From NCBI RefSeq assembly GCF_012849555.1, contig NZ_CP051685.1, forward strand, positions 3,224,001 through 3,288,000: a DNA stretch of 64,000 nucleotides, given 5' to 3'. Positions within the stretch are counted from its first letter, which is position 1; the number at the start of each line of letters is the position of its first letter. The translations under genes were made by a program, and so were the position numbers. Positions 8,150 through 17,325 of the stretch are shown piece by piece. Under the pieces are notes generated by a model that was not told the DNA's origin, made no database searches, and saw only the letters and a program-made list of their open reading frames with translations. The stretch comes from Massilia forsythiae (GTDB taxonomy: Bacteria > Pseudomonadota > Gammaproteobacteria > Burkholderiales > Burkholderiaceae_D).

Positions 8150-9100
8150 TCAGCCGCGCCGGTTTTGCGCCAGCGCGGCGATGGTACGCGCCAGCGCCGC
8201 CACCACGCGCGCGCTGCCGGCATCGTCGAACTCGTCCTCCGGCACCGTTGCCGCCTCGCCGTTCTCGCGGTCCACGGTGTCGTGGTAGGGGTAGCGCATG
8301 AATTCGGTGTCGGTGACCATGACGGCCACGGCGCCGGCATGACCGTGGACAGGGCGGTCGGACAGGGTCAGCCCGCGCACGTAGGCCGGCGCCGCCAGGC
8401 CGCGCAGCGGACCGTCGGCGCCGCTGCGAAAGCCGGCGAGCGCTTCCTGCACCAGATGCATCGATGCCGGCGTGCCGGCATAGGCGACGAAGCCGTCGCC
8501 GTCTGGCGCGCATCCCGGGCAAGCCGGGCAGCCAGGGCCGCCCGCCGGATGCCGGGCCGGGCACGGCGCGGTCTGCGCCGCATGGTCCGGCGCCGGCCCG
8601 GGGAAGAACACGAACCGTACCTCGGTGCCGCGGCGCGGATGCAGGCCCCGGAGCAGGCGCGCCAGTTCGAGCACGGCGGCCACGCTGCCGTCGCTGGCGG
8701 ATGCAGCCGTCCGTCCGGCACGGCCGCTTGCCGCGTCATCGGCATCGCCGCCGTGCGCCGTGCCGGCGGGCGGGCGGGCGTAGCGGGCGCCGATGACGAA
8801 CAGGCGCGCCGGCGCGGCGCCGGGCGCCAGGTTGGCCAGCGCCGCTTGCACGACGGGCGCGGCGCCGGCCGGGTGCGCCGGGATGCGCACCCGGTAGCCC
8901 TCGGCGCGCAGCGTGTGCGCCACGTAGCTTGCGCCCGCCCCGGCGGCAAGGACGGTCGCGTGCGCGCGCAGGCGCTGTGCCAGCCGGGCGTCCGTGCCCA
9001 TCGGCGCGGCTGCGCTCGGATTGACGGTGACCGTCGCCAGCAGGATCAACAGGACGATGGCGAGGATGACCTTCCAGTGTGCACGGAAAAACGATCGCAT
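8150..9100 (-). CDS. M28-like metallopeptidase homolog, probably inactive
   Basis: Membrane-anchored protein of 316 residues with an N-terminal hydrophobic segment (about residues 9-27). It resembles M28 aminopeptidase-like proteins in three places: a VAAVLELARLL helix, FVAYAGTPAS with the following helix, and MVTDTEFMRYPYHDTVD, which retains the last metal-site His. The catalytic Glu-Glu after the central strand is replaced (RFVFFPGPAP), and the usual SDH element reads SDRPVHG. A Cys/Pro/Gly-rich insert lies about residues 180-200. I expect loss of peptidase activity. Confidence 0.6.
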   Translation of the reverse strand: MRSFFRAHWKVILAIVLLILLATVTVNPSAAAPMGTDARLAQRLRAHATVLAAGAGASYVAHTLRAEGYRVRIPAHPAGAAPVVQAALANLAPGAAPARLFVIGARYARPPAGTAHGGDADDAASGRAGRTAASASDGSVAAVLELARLLRGLHPRRGTEVRFVFFPGPAPDHAAQTAPCPARHPAGGPGCPACPGCAPDGDGFVAYAGTPASMHLVQEALAGFRSGADGPLRGLAAPAYVRGLTLSDRPVHGHAGAVAVMVTDTEFMRYPYHDTVDRENGEAATVPEDEFDDAGSARVVAALARTIAALAQNRRG

Positions 9101-9256
9101 GGCGTTCGAGGGTGGCTTCGGACATGCCCAGTCAGGTAGACCATGCCGGCGCGCCGGAGTTCTGCATGCGATGCCGCTCAGGCAAATCCGCTATTCCGTG
9201 CGCACGCCAAAAGCCCCATACTGCTGTCTGCTCAGCAATTATCATTTCTTTTTATT

Positions 9257-10810
9257 ATGCAATTTCAATTGTCCGGCGGCGCCTGGCGCTCTGGCGGCGC
9301 GTCCTTCCTGGCGCGCTACCTGTTCGCGCTGTTCCTGTTCGCCGTGGCGCTGGCCGCCCGCTTCATGCTGGTCGACGTGCTGCCGGCGCGCGGATTCCCC
9401 TTCCTGTCGTTCTTTCCGGCGGTGCTGCTGACCGCCTACATGGTGGGGCTCGGTCCGGGCATGCTGGTGGCCATGCTGAGCACCGTGTCGGCCTGGGCCT
9501 TCTTCATGGGGCCCGCCGTCGGCCCGGCCTCGATGGCCAGCAGCGACATCATCGCGCTGGTGTTCTTCGCCGTCATCCTGGTCGTCGACTGCCTGGTGAT
9601 CGACCGCATGAACACCGCCATGCGCCAGCTGCGCACGGCCGGCGACAAGCTGCGCGCGAGCGAAATGGCGCTGATCGCGCAACAGGCGGAACTGCGCGAG
9701 GCCAGCCGGCAAAAGGATGTCTTCATCGCGATGCTGGCGCACGAGTTGCGCAATCCCTTGGCGCCGATCGTGACCGCCGCGCAATTGATCGCCGTCCGGG
9801 CCGGACAGGACCAGCAGGTCGCGCGCGCCGCCGGCATCGTGCTGCGCCAGGGCCGCCAGTTGACGCGCCTGGTGGACGACCTGCTCGACGTGTCGCGCAT
9901 CCATTCGGCCAAGCTGACCCTGCAGATGACGGCGGTGGATCTGCTGGCCGTGGTCCACAGCGCCATCGAGACCTTGCAGCCGGTCATCGACGCGTCGTCC
10001 AACCGCTTCGTCGCGACATTGCCGGCACATCCGGTGATGCTGCATGCCGACGGCGCGCGCCTTGCGCAATGCATCTCGAACCTGTTGCACAACGCCTTCA
10101 AGTTCACCGCGGGCGGGCGCATCGACCTGCGCGTGGTCCGGGAATCGGCGGGAACGGTCGCGATCACCGTCACCGACACGGGGCGCGGCATTTCGCCGGA
10201 AATGCTGCCGAGGCTGTTCGAGATGTTTTCCCAGGAAGGCACGAGCGGTACCGCCGGCAACAGCGGTCTCGGCATCGGCCTGGCGCTGACGCATTACCTG
10301 GTCCAGTGCCACGGCGGCAGATTGAGCGCCCACAGCGACGGCCCCGGCCTGGGTGCGCGCTTCGCACTGACCCTGCCGGCCGGCGCGGCGCCTCCCGCCG
10401 TGGCGCCGGCAGGGCAGGCGACGACGGTGCAGCGGCAGGCGGGCAGGATACTGGTCGTCGACGACAACGCCGACGCCGCCGACACCTTGCAGGAACTGCT
10501 GGCATTGCATGGTTTCGAGGCGCACACGGCCCACACGGGCCGGGCGGCGCTGCACGCGCTCGCGCAAGGCCGTTACGATGCCGTCCTGCTGGATATCGGA
10601 TTGCCGGACATGTCCGGACACGAAGTCGCCGACACGGCCAGGACGCGTGGCCTGCTGCCCGAAGACACCCTGGTCGTGGCACTGACTGGTTGGAGCGATG
10701 CCGAATCGCGCAACAAGTCGGTGCAAGCCGGCATCGACCATCACCTGAACAAGCCGGTCCAGGTCGATGCACTGCTGGAACTGCTGGACTGCCGCACCGC
10801 CACCGCTTGA
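9257..10810 (+). CDS. hybrid sensor histidine kinase/response regulator
   Basis: Membrane hybrid kinase of 517 residues. The N-terminal part has four TM helices (about residues 15-115) resembling the KdpD-type DUF4118 module, then a short coiled coil. HisKA has the phospho-acceptor His about residue 162 (LAHELRNPLAP); HATPase (NLLHNAFKF, DTGRGIS, GLGIGLALT) and a C-terminal receiver with Asp about residue 446 (VLLDIGLPD) follow. The ATG at 9257 is preferred over further upstream codons because it precedes the first TM. There is no cognate regulator next door; output may go through the receiver. Confidence 0.88.
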   Translation: MQFQLSGGAWRSGGASFLARYLFALFLFAVALAARFMLVDVLPARGFPFLSFFPAVLLTAYMVGLGPGMLVAMLSTVSAWAFFMGPAVGPASMASSDIIALVFFAVILVVDCLVIDRMNTAMRQLRTAGDKLRASEMALIAQQAELREASRQKDVFIAMLAHELRNPLAPIVTAAQLIAVRAGQDQQVARAAGIVLRQGRQLTRLVDDLLDVSRIHSAKLTLQMTAVDLLAVVHSAIETLQPVIDASSNRFVATLPAHPVMLHADGARLAQCISNLLHNAFKFTAGGRIDLRVVRESAGTVAITVTDTGRGISPEMLPRLFEMFSQEGTSGTAGNSGLGIGLALTHYLVQCHGGRLSAHSDGPGLGARFALTLPAGAAPPAVAPAGQATTVQRQAGRILVVDDNADAADTLQELLALHGFEAHTAHTGRAALHALAQGRYDAVLLDIGLPDMSGHEVADTARTRGLLPEDTLVVALTGWSDAESRNKSVQAGIDHHLNKPVQVDALLELLDCRTATA

Positions 10811-10814
10811 GCCG

Positions 10815-10844
10815 GCGGGGCCGGACGGATCCGTCCGGCCCCGC
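10815..10844. terminator. perfect 30-base palindrome after the hybrid kinase gene
   Basis: An uninterrupted inverted repeat centred on GGATCC (arms GCGGGGCCGGACGGA) starts 5 bases after the kinase stop. No T-run follows, so it is either a Rho-assisted or weak terminator or an mRNA-stabilising hairpin. Confidence 0.5.
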
Positions 10845-10875
10845 GCTGCTTGCGCTGCAAGCGGATGCAGGCGGC

Positions 10876-10935
10876 AAAAAAGAAGCCGGGGCCGGGCCGC
10901 GCTTCGCTGTCGCCGAAACGCGGCCCGGCCCCGGC
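10876..10935 (-). terminator. intrinsic terminator of the RND efflux operon
   Basis: On the minus strand a 17-base-pair GC stem (arms at 10919-10935 and 10885-10901) is followed by TTCTTTTTT (10876-10884). It lies about 60 bases past the stop of the outer-membrane gene and is the natural end of the pump transcript. Confidence 0.75.
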
Positions 10936-10995
10936 CGGTACTGCCCGCCGTGCCGGGCGTCAGGCGCTAGGCGCCAGCTACTGCGCCCACGGCAC

Positions 10996-12534
10996 TCAGC
11001 GCGCCGCCGTGGCGTTGCCGGTGGCTACCGGAGTGCCGGCCACCGGATTGCCGGCCACCGGATTGCCGGCCACCGGATTGCCGGCCACCGGCACCCCGGC
11101 GGCAGCCCGGCCGGCCGCCGGTTCGCTCCAGCCGCCGCCCAGCACGCGGTACAGCGTGACCTGGTTCTGCAGGCGCGCCAGGTTGGCCTGGATCGACTGC
11201 TGCTGCGCCGCGAACAGCGAACGCTGGGCGTCCAGCAAGTCCAGGTAGCTGGACGTGCCGCTGCGGTAGCGCAGGTCGGACAGGTTGAAGCGGTCGTTCT
11301 CGGCTTGCGCCACCGCCTGCTGGGCGCGCAGCTGCTCGCTGTAGGTGGCCTGGCCGGCCAGCGCGTCCGCCACTTCGCGGAACGCGGTCTGGATGCTGCG
11401 CTCGTACTGCGCCACGTAGATGTCGCGGCCGGCGCGGGCGCTTTCCAGGGCGGCGCGGTTGCGGCCGAAGTCGAACAGCGGCAGCACCGCCTGCGGCGCG
11501 AAGGTCCAGCCGAAGGTGCCGCTCTTGAACAGGCCGGACAGCTCGTTACTGGCGGTGCCGGCGGTGCCGGTCAGGGCGATGCGCGGGAAGAAATTGGCGC
11601 GCGCCGCGCCGATGTTGGCGTTGGCCGCAATCAGCTGCTGCTCGGCGGCGCGGATGTCCGGACGCACCGCCAGCAGGTCCGACGGCATGCCCGGCGGCAG
11701 GTCCGGCAGGTTGGTGCTGGCCAGCGTGGCGCCCGGCGGCAGGTTGTCCGGGATCGGCTGGCCGATCAGCAGCGTGATCAGGTTCAGGTCCTGGGCGCGC
11801 TGGCGCTGGGCCGCGGCCAGCGTGGTGCGGGCCTGCTCGACCAGCGACAGCGCCTGGTCCAGGTCGAGCTTGGACGACACCCCGTTCTCGAAGCGCAGCT
11901 GGGAGAGGCGCAGCGATTCCTCGCGCGTCTTGAGGGTCTGCTGCGTCAGGGCCAGCAGTTCATCGTCGGCCAGGAAGGTCAGATACGTGTTGGCCACCTG
12001 GGCGATCAGGCTGATCTGCGTGGTCTTGCGCGCTTCCTCGGTGGCCAGGAATTGCGCCAGCGCCGATTCGGTCAGGTTGCGCACGCGGCCGAAGAAGTCC
12101 AGCTCGAACGCCGAGACCGACAGGCCGGCCTGGTAGACGCTGGAAATCGGCTGGTCCTTGCCGGTGGTCTGGCGATTGCCGGTGACCGCCGCGTTGATCG
12201 TCGGGAAGCGCTCGGCGCGCTGGATCTGGTACGTGGCGCGCGCCTGCTCGATGTTCAGGATCGAGATGCGCAGGTCGCGGTTGTTGGCCAGCGCGATCGA
12301 GATCAGCTGCTGCAGGCGGGCGTCGGTGAAGAAGCGCTGCCAGGCGATGTCGGCCGGCGCCTGCGGCGCCACCGGGTTGCCGCTATGGACAGTGCCTTCC
12401 ACCGTCGGGAAACCGGCGGCCACCGGCGCGGCCGGGCGCTCGTACTTGGGCGCCAGGTTCACGCAGCCGCCGAGGCAGCCCACCATGGCCAGGGCCAGCA
12501 CGAGGGGATTCAAACGTTTCATGGTTGCGATCAT
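10996..12534 (-). CDS. RND efflux outer-membrane lipoprotein (OprM/AdeK-type)
   Basis: Outer-membrane channel of the tripartite pump, 512 residues, with a lipoprotein signal (lipobox LGGC, Cys about residue 24) and two OEP repeats (for example ARATYQIQRAERFP and LRYRSGTSSYLDLLDAQRSLF). The ATG at 12534 overlaps the pump stop and has an AAGGA ribosome site; a second ATG at 12522 lacks one. The C terminus carries an unusual Gly-Asn-Pro-Val-Ala tandem repeat encoded by a 15-base DNA repeat, beyond the normal end of the fold. Confidence 0.92.
   Translation of the reverse strand: MIATMKRLNPLVLALAMVGCLGGCVNLAPKYERPAAPVAAGFPTVEGTVHSGNPVAPQAPADIAWQRFFTDARLQQLISIALANNRDLRISILNIEQARATYQIQRAERFPTINAAVTGNRQTTGKDQPISSVYQAGLSVSAFELDFFGRVRNLTESALAQFLATEEARKTTQISLIAQVANTYLTFLADDELLALTQQTLKTREESLRLSQLRFENGVSSKLDLDQALSLVEQARTTLAAAQRQRAQDLNLITLLIGQPIPDNLPPGATLASTNLPDLPPGMPSDLLAVRPDIRAAEQQLIAANANIGAARANFFPRIALTGTAGTASNELSGLFKSGTFGWTFAPQAVLPLFDFGRNRAALESARAGRDIYVAQYERSIQTAFREVADALAGQATYSEQLRAQQAVAQAENDRFNLSDLRYRSGTSSYLDLLDAQRSLFAAQQQSIQANLARLQNQVTLYRVLGGGWSEPAAGRAAAGVPVAGNPVAGNPVAGNPVAGTPVATGNATAAR
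11041..11090. repeat. 15-base tandem repeat in the outer-membrane channel gene
   Basis: Three near-identical copies of CACCGGATTGCCGGC plus a partial fourth copy encode the VAGNP repeats at the C terminus of the channel protein. The unit is a multiple of three, so copy-number change would keep the frame. Confidence 0.8.
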
Positions 12535-15500
12535 AGTTGTTCCTTGACTACGGTAGCGGTGTCGTCCTTGCGCGCGGTTTCCGGCGGCGCTGCCTTGCGG
12601 CCCTTGAAGAAGCTGCGGATCACCACGAAGAACACCGGCACGAAGAACACGCCGAGGGCGGTGGCGGTGATCATGCCGCCCATCACGCCGGTGCCGATGG
12701 CGCGCTGCGACGCCGCGCCGGCGCCGCTGGCGATGACCAGCGGCAGCACGCCGAGGATGAAGGCCAGCGAGGTCATGATGATCGGGCGGAAGCGCAGGTG
12801 CGCCGCTTCCAGCGCCGCCTCGAACGGCGACTTGCCCTGCGCCTGCAGGTCCTTGGCGAACTCGACGATCAGGATCGCATTCTTCGCGGCCAGACCGATG
12901 ATGGTGATCAGGCCGACCTTGAAATACACGTCGTTCGACAGCCCGCGCATGGACGCCGCCAGCAGCGAGCCGAGCACGCCGAGCGGCACCACCAGCAGCA
13001 CCGCCACCGGGATCGACCAGCTTTCATACAGCGCGGCCAGGGCCAGGAACACCGCCAGCAGGGCGAAGCCGATCAGGATGAACACGGTCGAGCCGGCCAG
13101 GATTTCCTCGCGCGACTGGCCGGTCCATTCGTAGGCGAAGCCCGGCGGCAGCTGGGCCGCCAGGCGCTGCATCTCGTCCAGCGCCTGGCCGGTCGAGTAG
13201 CCGGGGGCGGCGTCGCCGGTGATGCTCATCGCCGAATAGCCGTTGTAGCGGGTGGTCTGCATCGGACCGGTGACCCACTCGGTGGTGGCGAACGCGGACA
13301 TCGGCACCGGACGGCCCTGGGCGTTCATGGCGTTGATGCGCAGCAGGTCTTCCGGCTGCATGCGGTCCTTGGCGTCGGCCTGCACCACCACGCGCTGCAG
13401 GCGGCCGGCGTTGGGGAAGTCGTTGATGTAGGCCGAGCCGAGCGAGGTCGACAGCGCGGTATTGATCGCGGCGAAGGTCACGCCCAGCGCCTGCGCCTTG
13501 TCGCGGTCGATGTTCAGCTTCAGCTGCGGCGCGTCTTCCAGGCCTTCCGGACGGATGCCGGTCAGCACCTTGCTCTGCATCGCCATGCCCAGCATCTGGT
13601 TGCGCGCGGCCAGCAGGGCCGCGTGGCCGTTGCCGCCGCGGTCCTGCAGGCGGAACGAGAAGCCGGTGCCGCGTCCCAGTTCCGGGATCGGCGGCGGGCT
13701 CACCACGAAGATGAACGAGTCGCGCAGCGCGCCCATGTGCATGGTGATGCGGTTGGCCATGCCCTGCGCGTCCGAACCCGCGGCCTTGCGCTCGTCCCAG
13801 GATTTCAGCGGGATGAACGCCAGGCCCATGTTCTGGCCCTGGCCGGTGAACGAGAAGCCGGTCACGGCGACCATGTCGGCCACTTCCGGCTGCTTCATCA
13901 CGTAGTCTTCCATCGCCTTCAGGACCACGCCGGTGCGTTCCGCGGTGGCGCCCGGCGGCAGCTGGATGTTGGCGATGATGTAGCCCTGGTCCTCGTTCGG
14001 CAGGAACGAGTTCGGCAGGCGCGTGAACATCAGGCCGACCACGCCGACCAGCAGCACGAACACGACCAGCGAACGGCCGGCGCGCTTCATGAGCTTGCCG
14101 ACGATGCCCTCGTAGCGCTTGGCGCCGGTGGTGAAGGTGCGGTTGAACCAGCCGAAGAAGCCGCGCTTGTCCATGTGGTGGCCGGCTTCCACCGGCTTGA
14201 GCAGGGTCGCGCACAGCGCCGGCGTCAGGGACAGCGCCAGGAACGCGGAAAAGGCGATCGAGGACACCATCACCGCCGAGAACTGGCGGTAGATGTTGCC
14301 GACCGCGCCGGCGAAGAAGGCCAGCGGCACGAACACCGACATCAGCACCACGGTCACGCCGATGATGGCGCCCGAGATCTGCCCCATCGCCTTGCGCGTG
14401 GCTTCCAGGGGCGACAAGCCTTCCTCGGACATGATGCGCTCGACGTTTTCCACCACCACGATGGCGTCGTCGACCACGATGCCGATCACCAGCACCATGC
14501 CGAACATGGTCAACACGTTGATCGAGAAGCCCAGCGCCAGCAGGGTGGCGAAGGAGCCCAGCAGCGCCACCGGCACCACGATGGTCGGGATGATGGTGTA
14601 GCGGATGTTCTGCAGGAAGATGTACATCACGATGAACACCAGGATCACCGCCTCGATCAGGGTTTCCACCACCTGGTGGATCGAGATCTGGATGAACTTG
14701 GTCGAATCGTAGGGGATCGCATACTTCATCCCGTGCGGGAAGTACTTCTGCAGCTGGGCCATGCGGTCCTTGATCAGCTGCGCGGTTTCCAGCGCGTTGC
14801 CGGACGGCGACAGCTGCACGCCGACGCCGGTCGACGGCTTGCCGTTCAGGCGTGCGGTAGTGGTGTAGGCCTGGCCGCCGATCTCGATGCGGGCCACGTC
14901 CTTCAGGCGCACGGTGGAGCCGTCCGGGTTGGCGCGCAGCACGATGTTGCCGAACTGTTCGACGTTGGACAACTGGCCGGTGACGACCACGGTCGCGGTG
15001 ATCTGCTGGCCGGCGGCCAGCGGCAGGTCGCCGATGGTGCCCGAGGCCACCTGGGCGTTCTGCTGGCTGATCGCGGTGTTGACGTCGGACGGCGACAGGT
15101 TGAAGCCGACCAGCTTGGCCGGATCGATCCAGACGCGCATCGCCTTTTCGGTACCGAACAGCTGGGCCTGGCCGACGCCCTTGATGCGCTGGATTTCCGG
15201 CAGCACGTTGCGCGACGCATAGTCGCCGAGCGCGATCGGATCCCAGTTGGGGTCGTCCGAGGACAGGATGGTGAACAGCAGGAAGTTGGAGCGCGCCTTG
15301 TCGACGCGCACGCCCTGCTGGGTCACGGCCGCCGGCAGGCGCGGGGTGGCGCGCGCCAGGCGGTTCTGGACGTCGACCTGGGCCAGGTCGGGGTCGGTGC
15401 CGGTCTCGAACGAGATCGTGATCGAGCCGGTGCCGTTGGCCTGGCTGGTCGACTCCATGTAGATCATGCCCTGGGCGCCGTTCATCTCGCGTTCGATCAC

Positions 15501-15689
15501 GGAGATGACGGAATCTTCCAGGGTCTGGGCCGAGGCGCCGGGGTAGGCGACGCTGACGACGATCGACGGCGGCGCCACGGTCGGGTACTGCGCGATCGGC
15601 AGGGACTTGATGGCGACGCCGCCAAGCACCATGATGAACAGCGCGATCACCCAGGCGAAAATGGGGCGGTCAATAAAAAAACGTGCCAT
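12531..15689 (-). CDS. RND multidrug efflux pump, HAE1 family (AcrB/MexB-like)
   Basis: Inner-membrane proton-driven drug exporter, 1052 residues, the usual length for this family. It begins MARFFIDRPIFAWVIAL and has 12 predicted TM helices with two large periplasmic loops. The proton-relay Asp pair is in GIVVDDAIVVVENVER (about residue 405) and the TM10 Lys in LAAKNAILIVEFA. RBS AGAGGAACC precedes the ATG. Genes run adaptor-pump-channel on the minus strand with a divergent TetR gene, so this is a complete three-part pump. Substrate range is likely broad but not readable from sequence. Confidence 0.96.
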   Translation of the reverse strand: MARFFIDRPIFAWVIALFIMVLGGVAIKSLPIAQYPTVAPPSIVVSVAYPGASAQTLEDSVISVIEREMNGAQGMIYMESTSQANGTGSITISFETGTDPDLAQVDVQNRLARATPRLPAAVTQQGVRVDKARSNFLLFTILSSDDPNWDPIALGDYASRNVLPEIQRIKGVGQAQLFGTEKAMRVWIDPAKLVGFNLSPSDVNTAISQQNAQVASGTIGDLPLAAGQQITATVVVTGQLSNVEQFGNIVLRANPDGSTVRLKDVARIEIGGQAYTTTARLNGKPSTGVGVQLSPSGNALETAQLIKDRMAQLQKYFPHGMKYAIPYDSTKFIQISIHQVVETLIEAVILVFIVMYIFLQNIRYTIIPTIVVPVALLGSFATLLALGFSINVLTMFGMVLVIGIVVDDAIVVVENVERIMSEEGLSPLEATRKAMGQISGAIIGVTVVLMSVFVPLAFFAGAVGNIYRQFSAVMVSSIAFSAFLALSLTPALCATLLKPVEAGHHMDKRGFFGWFNRTFTTGAKRYEGIVGKLMKRAGRSLVVFVLLVGVVGLMFTRLPNSFLPNEDQGYIIANIQLPPGATAERTGVVLKAMEDYVMKQPEVADMVAVTGFSFTGQGQNMGLAFIPLKSWDERKAAGSDAQGMANRITMHMGALRDSFIFVVSPPPIPELGRGTGFSFRLQDRGGNGHAALLAARNQMLGMAMQSKVLTGIRPEGLEDAPQLKLNIDRDKAQALGVTFAAINTALSTSLGSAYINDFPNAGRLQRVVVQADAKDRMQPEDLLRINAMNAQGRPVPMSAFATTEWVTGPMQTTRYNGYSAMSITGDAAPGYSTGQALDEMQRLAAQLPPGFAYEWTGQSREEILAGSTVFILIGFALLAVFLALAALYESWSIPVAVLLVVPLGVLGSLLAASMRGLSNDVYFKVGLITIIGLAAKNAILIVEFAKDLQAQGKSPFEAALEAAHLRFRPIIMTSLAFILGVLPLVIASGAGAASQRAIGTGVMGGMITATALGVFFVPVFFVVIRSFFKGRKAAPPETARKDDTATVVKEQL

Positions 15690-15710
15690 TGAGATGGTTC
15701 CTCTTACGTC

Positions 15711-17039
15711 TTACTGGCGGGTGTTGCCGGGACCGGCGGCGGCGCCGGCGGCCGGCGAACCGGCGTTCGGCACGCGCTTGCCGGCGGCGGCGGCATTCGC
15801 CTCGGCGCCGGCCGCGTTCGGCTGGGCCGCCGGGTTGCCGGCCGCCGCCGGGGCGTTCGGGTTGGCTGCAGGTGTCCATGCCACCGGCTGCACCGGAGTG
15901 CCAGGCGGCATCATCTGCAGCTTCTGGAAGCCGTCCACCATCACTTTTTCGCCTTCCTTCAGGCCGTCGGTGATGACCCAGCTGGCGCCTTCCTGGGAAG
16001 CGATCTTGACGGTGCGCTGGGCCGGCTTGTTGTCGGCGCCGACCACCATCACGGTGTCGCCGGTCTGGCCGCCGCGGGTCACGGCCTGCTGCGGCACCAG
16101 GATGCCCGAGGGCAGCTCGGCCTGCGCCAGGCGCACGCGCACGTACTGGCCCGGCAGCAGCGCCGAGTCCGGGTTGGCGATCTGGGCGCGCAGCGTGATC
16201 TGGCCACTGGTCTGGTCGACGGTCACGTCCGAGAACAGCAGCTTGCCCTTGCGCGGCAAGACGCTGCCGTCGTCCATCACCACCGTCACCGGCAGCGCCG
16301 AGTCGATGCCCTTGCCGCCGGCGTTCTTGCGCAGGCGCTGCAGTTCGGACGCCGACTGGGTGATGTTCAGGTAGACCGAATCGGTCTGCTGGATCAGCGC
16401 CAGCTGGGTCGCCTCGGTGGCGGACACCAGCGCGCCCTCGGTCACCAGCGCGCGGCCGATGCGGCCGGAGATCGGTGCGTATACGTTGGCGAAGGCCAGG
16501 TTGATCTGCGAGATCTTCAGCTGGGCGCGCGCCGAGCTGACGTCGGCCTCGGCCTGCTTCTGGGACGCCACGGCGTTGGTGTATTCCTGCTGGCTGACCG
16601 CGTTGGCCTCGACCAGCGGCTTGTAACGGTTGACGATGGCCGCGGTCGAAGTCAGGTTGGCCTGGGCGCGGCCGAGCGCCGCCTGGGAAGCGTTGACCTG
16701 CGCCTGGTACGGGTCCGGGTCGATCTGGAACAGCGACTGGCCCTGCTTGACGATGCTGCCTTCGGTGAAGGTGCGCTTGAGGACCACGCCGTTGACGCGG
16801 GCACGCACTTCGGCCACGCGGATCGCCTCGACGCGCGCCGGCAGTTCGGTCTCGAGCGCGACCTGCTGGAATTTGGTGGTGATCACGCCGACCTGCGGCG
16901 GCGGCATCTTGCCGCCCGGCGCGCCGGCGGCGCCGGGAGCGGCGTCCTTGTTGCCGCACGCCGACAGCAGGGCGATGGCGGTCAGGGTACACGCGGCGAT
17001 CCGGGACAGTGACAAGGAAGGGGAGTGGACAGGGCGCAT
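15711..17039 (-). CDS. RND periplasmic adaptor (AcrA/MexA-like)
   Basis: Membrane-fusion lipoprotein linking pump and outer-membrane channel, 442 residues from the ATG at 17039. That start is supported by an AGGAAG ribosome site and an immediate signal peptide with lipobox LLSAC (Cys about residue 28). The order is biotinyl-lipoyl halves (RVNGVVLKRTFTEGSIVKQGQSLFQID-like region), an alpha-hairpin, a beta-barrel and a C-terminal membrane-proximal domain. The last 60 residues are a low-complexity Ala/Asn/Pro tail that most family members lack. First gene of the pump operon. Confidence 0.94.
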   Translation of the reverse strand: MRPVHSPSLSLSRIAACTLTAIALLSACGNKDAAPGAAGAPGGKMPPPQVGVITTKFQQVALETELPARVEAIRVAEVRARVNGVVLKRTFTEGSIVKQGQSLFQIDPDPYQAQVNASQAALGRAQANLTSTAAIVNRYKPLVEANAVSQQEYTNAVASQKQAEADVSSARAQLKISQINLAFANVYAPISGRIGRALVTEGALVSATEATQLALIQQTDSVYLNITQSASELQRLRKNAGGKGIDSALPVTVVMDDGSVLPRKGKLLFSDVTVDQTSGQITLRAQIANPDSALLPGQYVRVRLAQAELPSGILVPQQAVTRGGQTGDTVMVVGADNKPAQRTVKIASQEGASWVITDGLKEGEKVMVDGFQKLQMMPPGTPVQPVAWTPAANPNAPAAAGNPAAQPNAAGAEANAAAAGKRVPNAGSPAAGAAAGPGNTRQ

Positions 17040-17264
17040 TAATGTGCTTCCTACGTGGAATCTCTGGATAACCTGCTGCACGATGCATGGTGCGCGGCAC
17101 GCCGCAAGGGAACGGCGTCGTCTCCGGATACGGCGTCTGCCGCCGGCACTGCAGTCGTTGGCAACGGGTTTCGCGATTCCCTTCAGTTTAAAAAAGGACA
17201 AAACCGTCCCGCGGCACTACTCTGGCGCCGCGCACGGTTTTATCGATGGCTTTGGAGAAACACA

Positions 17265-17288
17265 GCTATACTATCACGAGTGTATGTT
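17265..17288. promoter_or_regulatory. candidate TetR operator/promoter between pump operon and regulator
   Basis: Imperfect dyad TATACTAT-N4-AGTGTATG (17267-17286) in the 286-base divergent region. Its left arm contains a good -10 hexamer, TATACT. AcrR/TtgR-type repressors usually bind such dyads and repress both directions. The assignment rests on position and partial symmetry only. Confidence 0.4.
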
Positions 17289-17325
17289 TAATGTTCCAGA
17301 CCAATGAAAATGGAGAGACCGGCCG

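Noticed and set aside
9079-13134. A very long open frame on the plus strand across the kinase and pump genes, and similar ones at 12537-15692 and 45651-48032
   Set aside because: High-GC third-position bias opens antisense and shifted frames; these are Arg/His/Gln/Gly-rich with no recognisable domain and lie over well-supported genes.
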